The notes under the pieces: generated by a model
Databases searched by the model: none
Told to the model about the DNA's origin: nothing
The model's input: only the letters and a program-made list of their open reading frames with translations
Assembly (NCBI GenBank): GCA_964444065.1
Contig: CAYUFL010000006.1
Location: forward strand, 1-64,000
Length of the DNA stretch: 64,000 nt
Source: JBGMEA01 sp964444065
GTDB lineage: Bacteria; Bacillota; Clostridia; Eubacteriales; Anaerofustaceae
Direction of reading: 5' to 3'
Shown: piece by piece, positions 34,148-43,006 of the stretch
How positions within the stretch are numbered: the stretch's first letter is position 1
How the letters are laid out: each line of letters opens with the position of its first letter
Translations under genes and position numbers: made by a program

Positions 34148-35089
34148 ATGCTGAAATTTCTCAAACGATTCGGAAAAATCATATTGTTTATCACGATTGC
34201 ACTCTTGCTCATCAATGTATTCCCTGCAAACGACGCGATCGCCGTCAACTCGTTCATCAAAGATGACTCCAAACTATTGGTTGCATCGCAATCGGGCTGC
34301 GGTAACGATTATCCGAATAATGTCATGGCAGCATTCAATGCAGCCGCTTCTTACGGCATTATGGACTTTTCGGTCGGTGTGGTGATGACTGCCGATGAAA
34401 AATTGATTATTGCCGATACCGACGACTTAAGCGCGTATACTTCTTCCCCCGGCAAAATTTCGGAATCCAATTACGATCAAATCAGCATGCTGAATTTTGC
34501 ATACACATATCAGGACACTACCGGAAATTATCCTTATCGTTCGCAAGTATTACCATGCGTTACGGTCAATGAATTGTTCGGCAGTTTTCCATACTCCAAT
34601 TTTATTATTCAGATCAATATGCAGGGGGACGCTGGAAAACGGGCTGCCGTTCTGCTTTGCGAATTAATCCGTGAGGACGATTTATCTACTCGCGTAACCA
34701 TAATCGGTGATGAAACAATTACCGATTACGTGCGAACACAAACCAATGTGAACGTTCTGACTGCACCGTTGGACAGAGAACTGGCAGCATACAAACACTT
34801 TCATTCCGTACTGCTCGATCATCTTTATTTAAACTTGGATTTTCAATATGTTCAGATCTCTTCAAATGATGTTAATTATTTCACAAATGCGCTGATCCGT
34901 TCCTTGCATGACAGAAATGTCAGTGTCTTCATGAGTGATGTCAATGACGAAGCGTCATACGATCTTGCGAAAAAGATGGATGTGGACGGCGTCGTTACAG
35001 ACAAACCTGATCTGATTAAACAATTAATCGCAACGGATGCGGAACTGACCGATCCATCAAGCACCGATCAGACAACGGAAAATAAATAA
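34148..35089 (+). CDS. Membrane-anchored GDPD-like protein lacking the catalytic residues (predicted pseudoenzyme)
   Basis: 313 residues with an N-terminal membrane anchor (about 9-24) and an extracellular TIM-barrel-like domain related to glycerophosphodiester phosphodiesterases. LLVASQSGCGNDYPNNVMAAFNAAASYG aligns with the usual hAHRGGxxxxPENTLxAFxxAxxxG, and DFSVGVVMTADEKLIIADTDDL with EFDVQxTKDGVLVVxHDDTL. The HR pair is SQ, the metal-binding ExD is SxG, and the second catalytic His is replaced by Asp. The C-terminal VDGVVTDKPDLIKQL strand is retained. Catalysis is unlikely; ligand binding or a structural envelope role is possible. A Ser/Thr-rich tail closes the protein. AGGAGG precedes the ATG. 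Confidence 0.8.
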   Translation: MLKFLKRFGKIILFITIALLLINVFPANDAIAVNSFIKDDSKLLVASQSGCGNDYPNNVMAAFNAAASYGIMDFSVGVVMTADEKLIIADTDDLSAYTSSPGKISESNYDQISMLNFAYTYQDTTGNYPYRSQVLPCVTVNELFGSFPYSNFIIQINMQGDAGKRAAVLLCELIREDDLSTRVTIIGDETITDYVRTQTNVNVLTAPLDRELAAYKHFHSVLLDHLYLNLDFQYVQISSNDVNYFTNALIRSLHDRNVSVFMSDVNDEASYDLAKKMDVDGVVTDKPDLIKQLIATDAELTDPSSTDQTTENK

Positions 35090-35090
35090 A

Positions 35091-35134
35091 CGAATATCAT
35101 AAAGACCGCCATATGGCGGTCTTTATGATATTCG
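35091..35134. terminator. 44-base perfect palindrome, bidirectional terminator
   Basis: The two 22-base halves are exact reverse complements, with centre GACCGCCATATGGCGGTC and outer CGAATATCATAAA arms. It lies between convergent stop codons; the inner T/A stretches are interrupted, so it is an unusual terminator. Confidence 0.85.
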
Positions 35135-35146
35135 AACCGGAGCTCA

Positions 35147-36103
35147 TTATTTATGGTGAATGAGTGCTTCCTCCAAGGAATCATCGATAATAATTGTGCC
35201 TGCTCCGCTCAATGCATCGATAGCGTTGGACAGAGAGCAGATGATCGCTCGCCTTTTCGGCTGACCGTCAACGAAATTTATCGCCGCCTCAACTTTTGGA
35301 AGCATACTTCCTTCAGGAAATTGTTTCTTTGCGATAAATTCTCTTGTTTGGCTGACCGTAAGCTGCTTTAAGTCAATTTGCTGCGGCGTCCCAAAATTAA
35401 GCGCAACATAAGGCGCCTGCGTCATAATAAACAAATAATCCGCATTTACCAGATGTGCCAATTTCGCCGCCGCCAAATCTTTATCGATCACTGCAGAAAC
35501 TCCGCGGTATCCGAGGCTTGTCGGGATCACAGGAATTCCACCGCCGCCGCATGTGATGATCACCTGTCCCGCTTTCAGCAATACATCCAGCGTAACTGTT
35601 TCATAAATGCGGACAGGCTTGGGCGAAGGTACCACCCTGCGATATCCTTCCGGAAATTTACGATAAGTATCGTTTGTAGATCTGCTCAGTTTGACATATG
35701 TATTTTCGTCATAAAAACTACCGATTGGTTTTGTTGGATTTTCAAAGGCAGGATCATCCGGATCGACGATCACTTGTGTAAGCATCGTGATCACCGGTGT
35801 CTTTGAGCCTTTTGACATCAGACTTTGATCAATTGCCTGTTGCAGATGATATCCGATGTATCCCTGGCTCATCGCCGTACATTCCGCAAGCGGCATCATC
35901 GGTGTCAGTCCTGCTTCAAAACCATTTTCGAAAGCAAGGTTGATCATGCCTACCTGCGGACCGTTTCCGTGCGCGACGAGTACTTCATTGTCCATCAGTA
36001 CCAACGAAGATATGATATCGGCAGCAATATCAACATGTTTTTGCTGGGTTTGCGGGTCATTGCCAAGCGCATTCCCTCCCAGTGCGACGACGATGCGTGC
36101 CAT
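35147..36103 (-). CDS. arcC: Carbamate kinase
   Basis: Makes ATP from carbamoyl phosphate and ADP, giving carbamate. 318 residues with the amino-acid-kinase fold. RIVVALGGNALG opens the protein; AHGNGPQVGMI, the VVPSPKPVRIYE loop and ITCGGGGIPVI are carbamate-kinase specific. GGAGGATTT precedes the ATG. It is 24 bases downstream of an MFS transporter on the same strand. Carbamate kinase usually ends arginine deimination or agmatine, allantoin or purine fermentation; no arcA or arcB is nearby, so the pathway cannot be told. Confidence 0.95.
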   Translation of the reverse strand: MARIVVALGGNALGNDPQTQQKHVDIAADIISSLVLMDNEVLVAHGNGPQVGMINLAFENGFEAGLTPMMPLAECTAMSQGYIGYHLQQAIDQSLMSKGSKTPVITMLTQVIVDPDDPAFENPTKPIGSFYDENTYVKLSRSTNDTYRKFPEGYRRVVPSPKPVRIYETVTLDVLLKAGQVIITCGGGGIPVIPTSLGYRGVSAVIDKDLAAAKLAHLVNADYLFIMTQAPYVALNFGTPQQIDLKQLTVSQTREFIAKKQFPEGSMLPKVEAAINFVDGQPKRRAIICSLSNAIDALSGAGTIIIDDSLEEALIHHK

Positions 36104-36127
36104 AAATCCTCCGAACTGCGTGCGCAG

Positions 36128-37360
36128 TTACTCAGTAGTATCGATTTTGTCTACTTTGATAATCAAAACCAGACCAACTACGAACAGTATAATCAAAGAC
36201 AGAATCCCGTATTTTGATGTACCCATGATAAATGCGCTTGCGGACAGCAACAGCGGTCCGAAGAAGTCTGCGAATTTTCCGAAAATATCGAAGAAACCGA
36301 AATATTCGTTGGATTCATCTTTGGGGATGATTTTTGCAAAGTAGGATCTTGAAAGGGACTGAATACCGCCTTGTGCCATACCGACGAGAAACGCGAGTAC
36401 CCAAAATTCCCAGGCTTTGTCCAATTGGAAACCGAAGATGCAGGTGAACATGTAGATACAGATATATACTTTGATCATTTTCAATGCGCCGAACTTCTTT
36501 GCCAGTTTCCCCGCAATTATCGCAAACGGGAAAGCGACAAATTGGGTAAACAGAAGCGCGCCGATCAACTGAAGCGTATCAATGCCGACTTCGGCCCCAT
36601 ATATCGTCGCCATTGAAATGATTGTATAGACACCGTCGATATAACAGAAATAACCAAGAATGAAATATAACATTTGTTTATTCTGTTTGATTTTACCGAA
36701 TGTAATTTTTAACCGTTTGAAAACATCGGAAATTTTATCTCGTCTGTTTTCGACGAAATGCAGATGCTGAACGTTTTTCAGCAGCGGAATACTCATGATT
36801 CCCCACCAAATTGCGGTAACAACAAATGACAATTTATATGCAACTTCTTCGGTAATACTGCCCGGCATGAGCGCAATAAAGACGACGCCGATGATAAAAG
36901 GAATGCAGCTGCCGATATAGCCCCATGCAAATCCGTTGGCAGACAACTGATCCATACGATCATCCGTCGTCACATCGGTCAGCATTGAGTCATAAAACAC
37001 GTTCGCCGCGGAATATGCCAAACGCGCAACGATGAATACTGCGGCAAATACCAGCCAGTTTTCGGTCAACGTAAAGACCACAATCCCGATGATGCCGACA
37101 ATCAGCGAGATCAGCAGCATTTTTTTCTTCATGCCTTTATAGTCTGCGATTGCACCCAGAAACGGTGACAATGCAGCAAGAATCAAAACAGAGATCGAGG
37201 TGGCGGTTCCCCACGAACCGGATACAACATTTAAGTCAACGCCGCCTTTTGTTGCTAAAATTGCAAAATAAATCGGTATCGTCGTTGAAATGATCATGGA
37301 AAATGCAGAACTTGCCACATCGTATAGGATCCAGCTTTTCTCCGGCTTAGTAAATTTCAT
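36128..37360 (-). CDS. MFS transporter of the UMF1/Atg22-like family
   Basis: 410 residues with about twelve hydrophobic helices. The N-terminus KSWILYDVASSAFSMIISTTIPIYF is the UMF1/Atg22 family start (W.LYD.A.SA). The AALSPFLGAIADYKGMKKK loop is the MFS motif A region, and YDSMLTDVTTDDRMDQLSANGFAWGYIGS is typical of this family. GGIQSLSRSYFAKIIP is the second-half signature. Yeast Atg22 exports amino acids from vacuoles; bacterial substrates are unknown. It probably forms a two-gene unit with arcC. Confidence 0.88.
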   Translation of the reverse strand: MKFTKPEKSWILYDVASSAFSMIISTTIPIYFAILATKGGVDLNVVSGSWGTATSISVLILAALSPFLGAIADYKGMKKKMLLISLIVGIIGIVVFTLTENWLVFAAVFIVARLAYSAANVFYDSMLTDVTTDDRMDQLSANGFAWGYIGSCIPFIIGVVFIALMPGSITEEVAYKLSFVVTAIWWGIMSIPLLKNVQHLHFVENRRDKISDVFKRLKITFGKIKQNKQMLYFILGYFCYIDGVYTIISMATIYGAEVGIDTLQLIGALLFTQFVAFPFAIIAGKLAKKFGALKMIKVYICIYMFTCIFGFQLDKAWEFWVLAFLVGMAQGGIQSLSRSYFAKIIPKDESNEYFGFFDIFGKFADFFGPLLLSASAFIMGTSKYGILSLIILFVVGLVLIIKVDKIDTTE

Positions 37361-37540
37361 AAAATATAATTCCTTTCGTTATTCGATGATTCATTATATC
37401 AAATCCGTGATATGTTTGCATAAAATAAACGTAAATTCAATTTACATTTTATGAGAAACTTCGATTTTATTCTTCAAAACCGATCTTTATTTTCATTCTT
37501 TCTGTTCTTTTGTTATAATACTCGCAAAGGAGCACTGATC

Positions 37541-38506
37541 ATGTCGGATATTCACAACCATACACTGTGTGCGCTTCAGACTTTGGATCGCCTGAAAAAT
37601 GAAGATTTGCTCCGCAGTATTCATCGGAACATGCCATTATATTTATTCGGCGCAATGGGCGGGGATATTTTTTTATATTTTCATTTTGTAAAGGGAAATG
37701 AATGGGCGGAAGAGATCAGCGAACGGTTTCATTCCGATCCGAATCTCCTTTTTGCATTATTCAAAGATTATTACAGTACCGTTGAAAAAACAAACACAGA
37801 TGCATTAACGGCATATTTAATGGGCTTTGTCAGTCATCATGCGTTGGATGTCAGCACGCACCCGTTTATCAATTACCATGCGGGTTTCGAAATCGAAGGA
37901 CGGGAAGAAACAAAAAAATACCGATACATGCACAAGCGCTACGAAGTCATTCTGGATGTACTGTTTGCCGCGTATCGGCAGTCAAAAATGATCTCGCTGG
38001 ATTTTCTGAATCAGCTGAAAGAAAAAGACCTCGCTGTCGTTACGGATTTGATACGGTTCGTATTGCAAAAAACAAAAAAAGAACTCATTCCGGATCATCT
38101 GCTTGCGATGTGTCTGAAAGACTGCAAAAAGCTCCTGTCACTTGCTTCCAACCGACCGTTGTCTTATCTCATGCGCACGGCAGACCGATTCAGCCCCTTG
38201 CGTTATCGTTTCAGCCGACCGTTTTTCTTTGTAACAAAGAAAGAATGCGCTGTCGATCCGCTGAATCTTGCACACCGCATGTGGAGGCATCCGAACGATG
38301 CATCGATATACATGAACTATTCCTATCCCGAACTGTTTGCGTATGCGGTCAGAAACGGCGCTTCCGATATTGTACATTATTACGCTTATCTTCATGGGCA
38401 GATCAACGAGATCGACCGCATCTTTCATCATCATGGATTTAATGGATACATCGAAAAATCAGGCGAAAACGGAATGTCTTTCATGCAGCCGATTCTTCCA
38501 CTATGA
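37541..38506 (+). CDS. Zinc-dependent phospholipase C family protein
   Basis: 321 residues from the ATG at 37541 (AAAGGAG eight bases upstream). The arrangement LYLFGAMGGDIFLYFH, then FVSHHALDVSTHPFINYHAG and MHKRYEVILDVLFA, is that of bacterial zinc-dependent phospholipase C family proteins: a helical fold with many His and Asp ligands. No signal peptide is visible, unlike secreted PLCs. The protein is therefore likely cytoplasmic and its substrate unknown. Flanked by a terminator downstream; TATAAT at 37513-37518 may be its -10. Confidence 0.8.
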   Translation: MSDIHNHTLCALQTLDRLKNEDLLRSIHRNMPLYLFGAMGGDIFLYFHFVKGNEWAEEISERFHSDPNLLFALFKDYYSTVEKTNTDALTAYLMGFVSHHALDVSTHPFINYHAGFEIEGREETKKYRYMHKRYEVILDVLFAAYRQSKMISLDFLNQLKEKDLAVVTDLIRFVLQKTKKELIPDHLLAMCLKDCKKLLSLASNRPLSYLMRTADRFSPLRYRFSRPFFFVTKKECAVDPLNLAHRMWRHPNDASIYMNYSYPELFAYAVRNGASDIVHYYAYLHGQINEIDRIFHHHGFNGYIEKSGENGMSFMQPILPL

Positions 38507-38546
38507 TTATGTTGACTATTTTACGTTTTTATATATGAACTGCACT

Positions 38547-38577
38547 AAAAAAAGGTCGGATAATCCGACCTTTTTTT
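38547..38577. terminator. Bidirectional terminator at the islet boundary
   Basis: Stem AAAAAAAGGTCGGAT/ATCCGACCTTTTTTT, perfect. It serves the phospholipase-like gene and, on the minus strand, directly follows the stop codon of the yebC-end remnant, as if it were the original yebC terminator. Confidence 0.9.
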
Positions 38578-38620
38578 ATTCTTCGTCCTCTTCCTCCAAT
38601 AATATGCAGTTGCGATATAC
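38576..38620 (-). pseudogene. Degenerate copy of the yebC 3' end (14 codons plus stop)
   Basis: On the minus strand the codons read VYRNCILLEEEDEE-stop, against VYHNCILPEEEDED-stop at the end of the intact yebC (40033-40077): 11 of 14 residues match. The last 18 bases before the stop region (GGAGGAAGAGGACGAAGA) are identical. Similarity ends exactly at the Val codon, so this is a short duplicated end, not a decayed gene. It and the real yebC end bracket a 1.4-kb AT-rich segment in direct orientation, as att sites do for elements that insert at a gene's 3' end. Confidence 0.82.
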
Positions 38621-38751
38621 AATAAACAAGCGAATTCAGTAGAATAAAATCTATATAAATAAAGATGGTTTTGACTGTGTGCGTATTACATTCACAAATG
38701 CAATTGATGGGAAATTTAAATCAATGTGACTATTAAATGCTACACATCGTA

Positions 38752-39591
38752 CTATGGGTTAAGCCAATCTCTGTCAGGACGAGCTAAAAGTCGAGCATTA
38801 TTCATAGCCATATCAAGTGTTAAGCAAGTCGAAGCTCTATACATTGTACCGTAGTCTTCTACAACCAACGCTAAATCCGCCACATTTTCAGTTAGCATAC
38901 ATAAGGGAATCAATAGTTGAATTGCATTTCCAGTAAAAAAATACTGCGGTACTGCTGTTTTATAGTTGCGTTTTACACGTTCAATTGAAGCCTTTATACA
39001 ACCCTCAAGATAGTTTCTCAACTGAAAGTCAGACCAGTTATCATACGGTGAGGGAAAACGTGACTTATTATCCTGTATAATGTGCTCGATATTTGCAACT
39101 AATTCTTTTTGAGTATCAAAAATCAACTTTGCAGGAATGTCCCAAAAAAAAGCCATTTCTGGCAGTTTTCCAAATTTACTGACAATACTTTCTCCACGTC
39201 TAAAAAACTTATCAAAGTGCCAGTATTCGGTTGCTGTTTGATAGGTATTTTCAGTAAATAGCGCATAAATAGGCTCTAATTGTTTTGCAGTAAGTAATCC
39301 AGTATCAAAACAAGCAAGCTTGTTATCTTTTGAAAATGAAACTTTTTTTTCGGCTGATAGACGCTTATATGTATATTTAAGATAGCCAGATAAAATCGGA
39401 TATTGGAAGTCCCCAGTATTGGAAGATTGATGATATGACCAATCCTCATTTTCAGCAAGTTGTGCTAAATTAGCTATAGCAGATGCATAATTTTCAAAAT
39501 GAGCAAACGCATTTTTTTCGTACGTCCCAGTACTTAGGTTTCGTTCTGCTAATAAATTCTCAGGCAAGTCGTAAATATCATTTTTTGGCAT
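38752..39591 (-). CDS. DUF3825-like protein on an AT-rich islet
   Basis: 279 residues, ATG with GAGGA nine bases upstream. The pattern FENYASAIANLAQLAENEDW, YLKYTYKRL, ACFDTGLLTAKQLEPIYALFTEN and a conserved W.F..F near residue 125 resembles DUF3825, a domain often seen in phage-linked, toxin or defence contexts. The C-terminal half (FQLRNYLEGCIKASIERVKRNYKTAVPQYF) is helical and basic. Base composition is lower in G+C than the neighbours, and the gene lies between the two yebC ends, so horizontal acquisition is likely. No integrase or partner gene is present. Confidence 0.6.
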   Translation of the reverse strand: MPKNDIYDLPENLLAERNLSTGTYEKNAFAHFENYASAIANLAQLAENEDWSYHQSSNTGDFQYPILSGYLKYTYKRLSAEKKVSFSKDNKLACFDTGLLTAKQLEPIYALFTENTYQTATEYWHFDKFFRRGESIVSKFGKLPEMAFFWDIPAKLIFDTQKELVANIEHIIQDNKSRFPSPYDNWSDFQLRNYLEGCIKASIERVKRNYKTAVPQYFFTGNAIQLLIPLCMLTENVADLALVVEDYGTMYRASTCLTLDMAMNNARLLARPDRDWLNP

Positions 39592-39993
39592 TTTTATTCC
39601 TCAATAAAATCCTTAGTTTTTCTCTAATTATTAACTGCCAACTGTCCATTACAACAATATCTGTAGGAATGGTAAAAATCGTTTGTTTTATCATAAACTA
39701 ATTTGTGTATTATAGACTTTCTTTCGAGGATAGCAGCACATGTGTAATTTTAACATACCGTATCATAAAAACGATATCTTTTTATATAAATTTTTTCTTA
39801 TCCAATCTTATTATACAATTTGCTTTATTAAATACTAAACAAATCAAACAACTATGACGCATAGCATATATTCAGAAATTTAATGGCATAATGTCACAAT
39901 ATCGTATTGTTTTTTAAAACGCACATAAAGGTGTACACCCATGCATCATTTAGGAACTAAATATATTTTATTCCTAAATCAAACATCTCCACT
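39592..39993. other. AT-rich non-coding part of the islet
   Basis: About 400 bases with no supportable gene on either strand. A TATAAT on the minus strand near 39702-39712 may be the -10 of the DUF3825-like gene, though no good -35 was found. Otherwise nothing recognised. Confidence 0.5.
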
Positions 39994-40020
39994 AAAAAAG
40001 ACCGTTCTCACGGTCTTTTT
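39994..40020 (-). terminator. Terminator of yebC (present copy)
   Basis: Stem AAAAAGACCGT/ACGGTCTTTTT with a four-base loop on the minus strand, 13 bases beyond the yebC stop. It differs in stem sequence from the terminator at 38547-38577. Confidence 0.88.
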
Positions 40021-40032
40021 GATATAGCAAAA

Positions 40033-40779
40033 TTAGTCTTCGTCCTCTTCCTCCGGCAAAATGCAGTTGTGATACACATCCTGCACATCGTCGTTGTCAT
40101 CGAACATATCGAGCATTTTCATGAATTTTTTCAGCTGTACTTCATCCGTGAGTTCTGTTTCCGTTGTCGGGATCATAGCAATTTCCGCAGACTCCGTTTT
40201 CAGTTTCGCGTTTTCGATCGCTTCCAGCACCGCGTTGAAACTTTCCGGCTCTGTTGTTATTTCATATCCGTCTTCACTTGCTTCGAAATCTTCCGCGCCC
40301 GCGTCCAGTGCCAGTTCCATCAAAGATTCTTCGTCCATCGGAACGTCCGAAGAAAGATAGATTTTCCCTTTTTTCTCAAACAGATACGACACACATCCGC
40401 TTGTCCCCAGGTTGCCGCCGTTCTTGTCAAAGCTGTAGCGTACGTCCCCTGCGGTTCTGTTCTTGTTGTCGGTCAGCGTTTCCACGATGACTGCCACCCC
40501 GCCGATGCCGTAGCCTTCGTAGGTGATGCTCTCGAAAACACTGTTGCCGAGTTCGCCCGCGCCTTTTTTGATCGCGCGGTCGATGTTGTCGTTCGGCATA
40601 TTGTTTGCCTTTGCTTTCGCGATGGCTTCTTTCAGCTTCCCGTTCGCGTTCGGGTCTGATCCGCCTTCGCGTGCGGCGATCGCAATGATCTTGCCCATTT
40701 TCGTATATATTTTGCCTTTGATGGCATCCTGTTTGCCTTTTCGGTTTTTGATATTAGCCCATTTGGAATGTCCTGACAT
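40033..40779 (-). CDS. YebC/PmpR-family (TACO1) translation or transcription factor
   Basis: 248 residues. Starts SGHSKWANIKNRKGKQDAIKGKIYTKMGKIIAIAAREGGSDP, the invariant family N-terminus, with KANNMPNDNIDRAIKKGAGE and YEGYGIGGVAVIVETLTDNKNRT following. YebC proteins were long called transcription regulators; TACO1 and recent bacterial work point to relief of ribosome stalling at proline stretches. The acidic C-terminus (ILPEEEDED) is duplicated 1.4 kb downstream. RBS is CAGGGGG. Promoter at 40819-40848. Confidence 0.95.
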   Translation of the reverse strand: MSGHSKWANIKNRKGKQDAIKGKIYTKMGKIIAIAAREGGSDPNANGKLKEAIAKAKANNMPNDNIDRAIKKGAGELGNSVFESITYEGYGIGGVAVIVETLTDNKNRTAGDVRYSFDKNGGNLGTSGCVSYLFEKKGKIYLSSDVPMDEESLMELALDAGAEDFEASEDGYEITTEPESFNAVLEAIENAKLKTESAEIAMIPTTETELTDEVQLKKFMKMLDMFDDNDDVQDVYHNCILPEEEDED

Positions 40780-40818
40780 AAATCGGATAACCCCCTGATT
40801 TGTTTTTTCAGCCTGATT

Positions 40819-40848
40819 ATTATATCACAGTAAATGTACCGTCTGCAA
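40819..40848 (-). promoter_or_regulatory. Promoter of yebC
   Basis: Minus strand TTGCAG (40843-40848), 18-base spacer, TATAAT (40819-40824), 40 bases before the start codon. Confidence 0.6.
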
Positions 40849-40869
40849 TCTCGAAATAACCGCAGCCCG

Positions 40870-42201
40870 TCATTTCTCGTTTTCTTCGAGCGATTTCAGA
40901 TATGCGTCGAGCTTCTTTTCGTACCCCATATTGCTTGGGGAATAATACCGCGTATCTTTCATTTCATCGGGCAGATATTGCTGCTTTACATAGTGATTCT
41001 CAAAACTGTGCGGATATTGGTATCCGATCCCGTTACCGAGATTCTTTGACCCCTTATGCCCCGTGGAACGCAAATGATACGGTACCGAAGCCGTCGGCTT
41101 TTTTTCGATATCCCCCAATGCCTGATCGATTGCAATGTAAGAAGCATTGCTTTTCGGCGCGCATGCAAGATACGTTACACCGTGCGCCAGATTGATCCGA
41201 CACTCGGGCAAACCGATAATCTCAACCGCACGAAATACCGATACCGCCAGGGTGAGCGCATAAGGATCGGCATTCGAAACATCCTCCGAGGCAAAAATCA
41301 CCATTCTGCGCGCGATGAACTTCGGGTCTTCTCCGGCATATATCATTTTCGCAAGCCAATAGATCGAAGCATCGGGATCACTGCCCCTCATACTTTTAAT
41401 GAACGCGCTGATCGTATCGTAATGCGCATCGCCGGTCTTATCGTATTTCACCGCTCTTTTTTGTATCGTTTCTTCCGCAGTGGCGGCATCGACGGCAATG
41501 ATACCATCCGCATTCTTCGGTGTAGTCAGAAAAGCCAGTTCCAATGCATTCAGCGCGATGCGGACATCGCCGTTTGCCGTATCTGCCCAATAGCGGATTG
41601 CCTCGTCGCTGATCTGCAGCGGATATGCTCCGTACCCTTTTGCCTTGTCATGGATTGCATTACGGATCACGGTTTCGATTTCGTTTCTCCCCAATGGTTG
41701 CAGCACAAAGACGGTCGATCTGGAAATCAGCGCAGCATTGACTTCAAAATACGGGTTCTCTGTTGTCGCGCCGATCAGTGTAATGGTACCGTTCTCCACA
41801 AACGGAAGAAGCGCATCTTGCTGCGCTTTATTGAACCGGTGTATTTCATCCAGAAATAAAATGGTTCGCTTACCATAAATTCCGAGATTTTTTTTCGCGG
41901 TATCAACCACTTCCTTTAAATCTTTCACACCGCTCGTCACTGCATTCAAACTGACAAATTCGCTCTCAGTCTTGTTTGCAATGATGTGCGCCAGCGTAGT
42001 CTTCCCCGTACCGGCAGGTCCGTACAAGAGTATTGAACTGATCTTGTCGGCAATGATCATACGATACAGCATTTTCCCTTTGCCAAGGATCTGTTCCTGC
42101 CCGATAAATTCATCCAAAGTATCGGGTCTCATACGTTCTGCGAGAGGAGCGGATGCACTGCGATTGGTTTGAAATTGATTATCAAAAAAATTATTCTGCA
42201 A
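40870..42201 (-). CDS. rarA: Replication-associated recombination protein A (MgsA/RarA AAA+ ATPase)
   Basis: 443 residues from a TTG at 42201 with AGAAGG nine bases upstream; a longer in-frame reading to 42357 overlaps plsY and lacks any homology. PLAERMRPDTLDEFIGQEQIL, Walker A YGPAGTGKTTLAHIIA, Walker B TILFLDEIHRFNKAQQD, sensor IGATTENPYFEVN and the arginine finger region AALISRS are all present. The C-terminal tetramerisation domain includes SMRGSDPDASIYWLAKMIYAGEDP and YHLRSTGHKG. RarA acts at stalled replication forks. It lies 15 bases after plsY. Confidence 0.94.
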   Translation of the reverse strand: MQNNFFDNQFQTNRSASAPLAERMRPDTLDEFIGQEQILGKGKMLYRMIIADKISSILLYGPAGTGKTTLAHIIANKTESEFVSLNAVTSGVKDLKEVVDTAKKNLGIYGKRTILFLDEIHRFNKAQQDALLPFVENGTITLIGATTENPYFEVNAALISRSTVFVLQPLGRNEIETVIRNAIHDKAKGYGAYPLQISDEAIRYWADTANGDVRIALNALELAFLTTPKNADGIIAVDAATAEETIQKRAVKYDKTGDAHYDTISAFIKSMRGSDPDASIYWLAKMIYAGEDPKFIARRMVIFASEDVSNADPYALTLAVSVFRAVEIIGLPECRINLAHGVTYLACAPKSNASYIAIDQALGDIEKKPTASVPYHLRSTGHKGSKNLGNGIGYQYPHSFENHYVKQQYLPDEMKDTRYYSPSNMGYEKKLDAYLKSLEENEK

Positions 42202-42215
42202 GGTGCTGTGCCTTC

Positions 42216-42830
42216 TTACTGATCTGTTTTTTTCTTGCCGAATTTGTTCTCCTCGCCCTTTGCGATTCGCACAAGGTTGGCTCGATGCTGAAAAACGCCC
42301 ATAGCAGCCAAAATGACTGCCATAATAATATATTCGATCTTTCCGTTGATTCCCCACATCACAAACGGAGCCACTGTCAAACCGACAACCGATCCAAGCG
42401 ATACCATTTTGGAAATCAGCATGGTCAAAACCGCAACACAGAGAAGAATCAGTGCCACCCGGTAGTCCAATGCGAACATAATACCAAGGGAGGAGGCGAC
42501 GCCTTTCCCTCCGCGGTACTGCATAAAAATCGGCCAGTTATGCCCGAGAATCACAAACAGCCCGCTGAGTATCACCGCAATCGGATTGCCGCCTGTGATC
42601 CATATGCTCAGGCGCACGGCTGCCACAGCCTTGAGCACATCCACAGCAAAGACCGGCAGTGCCGATTTTAAACCAAAAACACGCAGTATATTCGTCGAGC
42701 CGGCATTTCCGCTTCCATATTCGCGAATATCTGTCTTTTTTACATTCATCGAGTAAAAATATGCTGCATTTAAACAGCCGAGGAGATATGAAATTGCACA
42801 TGTGAGAACGATCAGAAGAATCAGTTTCAT
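42216..42830 (-). CDS. plsY: Acyl phosphate:glycerol-3-phosphate acyltransferase
   Basis: First acylation of glycerol 3-phosphate in phospholipid synthesis, using acyl-phosphate made by PlsX. 204 residues, about six to seven membrane helices. The three PlsY motifs are visible: YGSGNAGSTNILR, GHNWPIFMQYRGGKGVASSLG, and VGLTVAP near residue 155. Basic C-terminus (KFGKKK). The start is an ATG with GGAGTC upstream. rarA follows in the same unit. Confidence 0.95.
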   Translation of the reverse strand: MKLILLIVLTCAISYLLGCLNAAYFYSMNVKKTDIREYGSGNAGSTNILRVFGLKSALPVFAVDVLKAVAAVRLSIWITGGNPIAVILSGLFVILGHNWPIFMQYRGGKGVASSLGIMFALDYRVALILLCVAVLTMLISKMVSLGSVVGLTVAPFVMWGINGKIEYIIMAVILAAMGVFQHRANLVRIAKGEENKFGKKKTDQ

Positions 42831-43006
42831 GTAATAAGACTCCGGATAATCAAAAATTTATGTGTATTGTGTTGCAGGCTCTCTTCAATTATTTTATAAT
42901 TGATTCTAACACATTACACAATCGCTTCAAAACACTCTGAACGAATATTTTGATATCTGCTTTTCTTTTCACTTTATTTCATAAACATCTGCTGAAGGAG
43001 GACTAC

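Noticed and set aside
42202..42357. N-terminal extension of rarA
   Set aside because: The extra 52 residues overlap plsY in another frame, are unlike RarA, and the TTG at 42201 has a good ribosome binding site.
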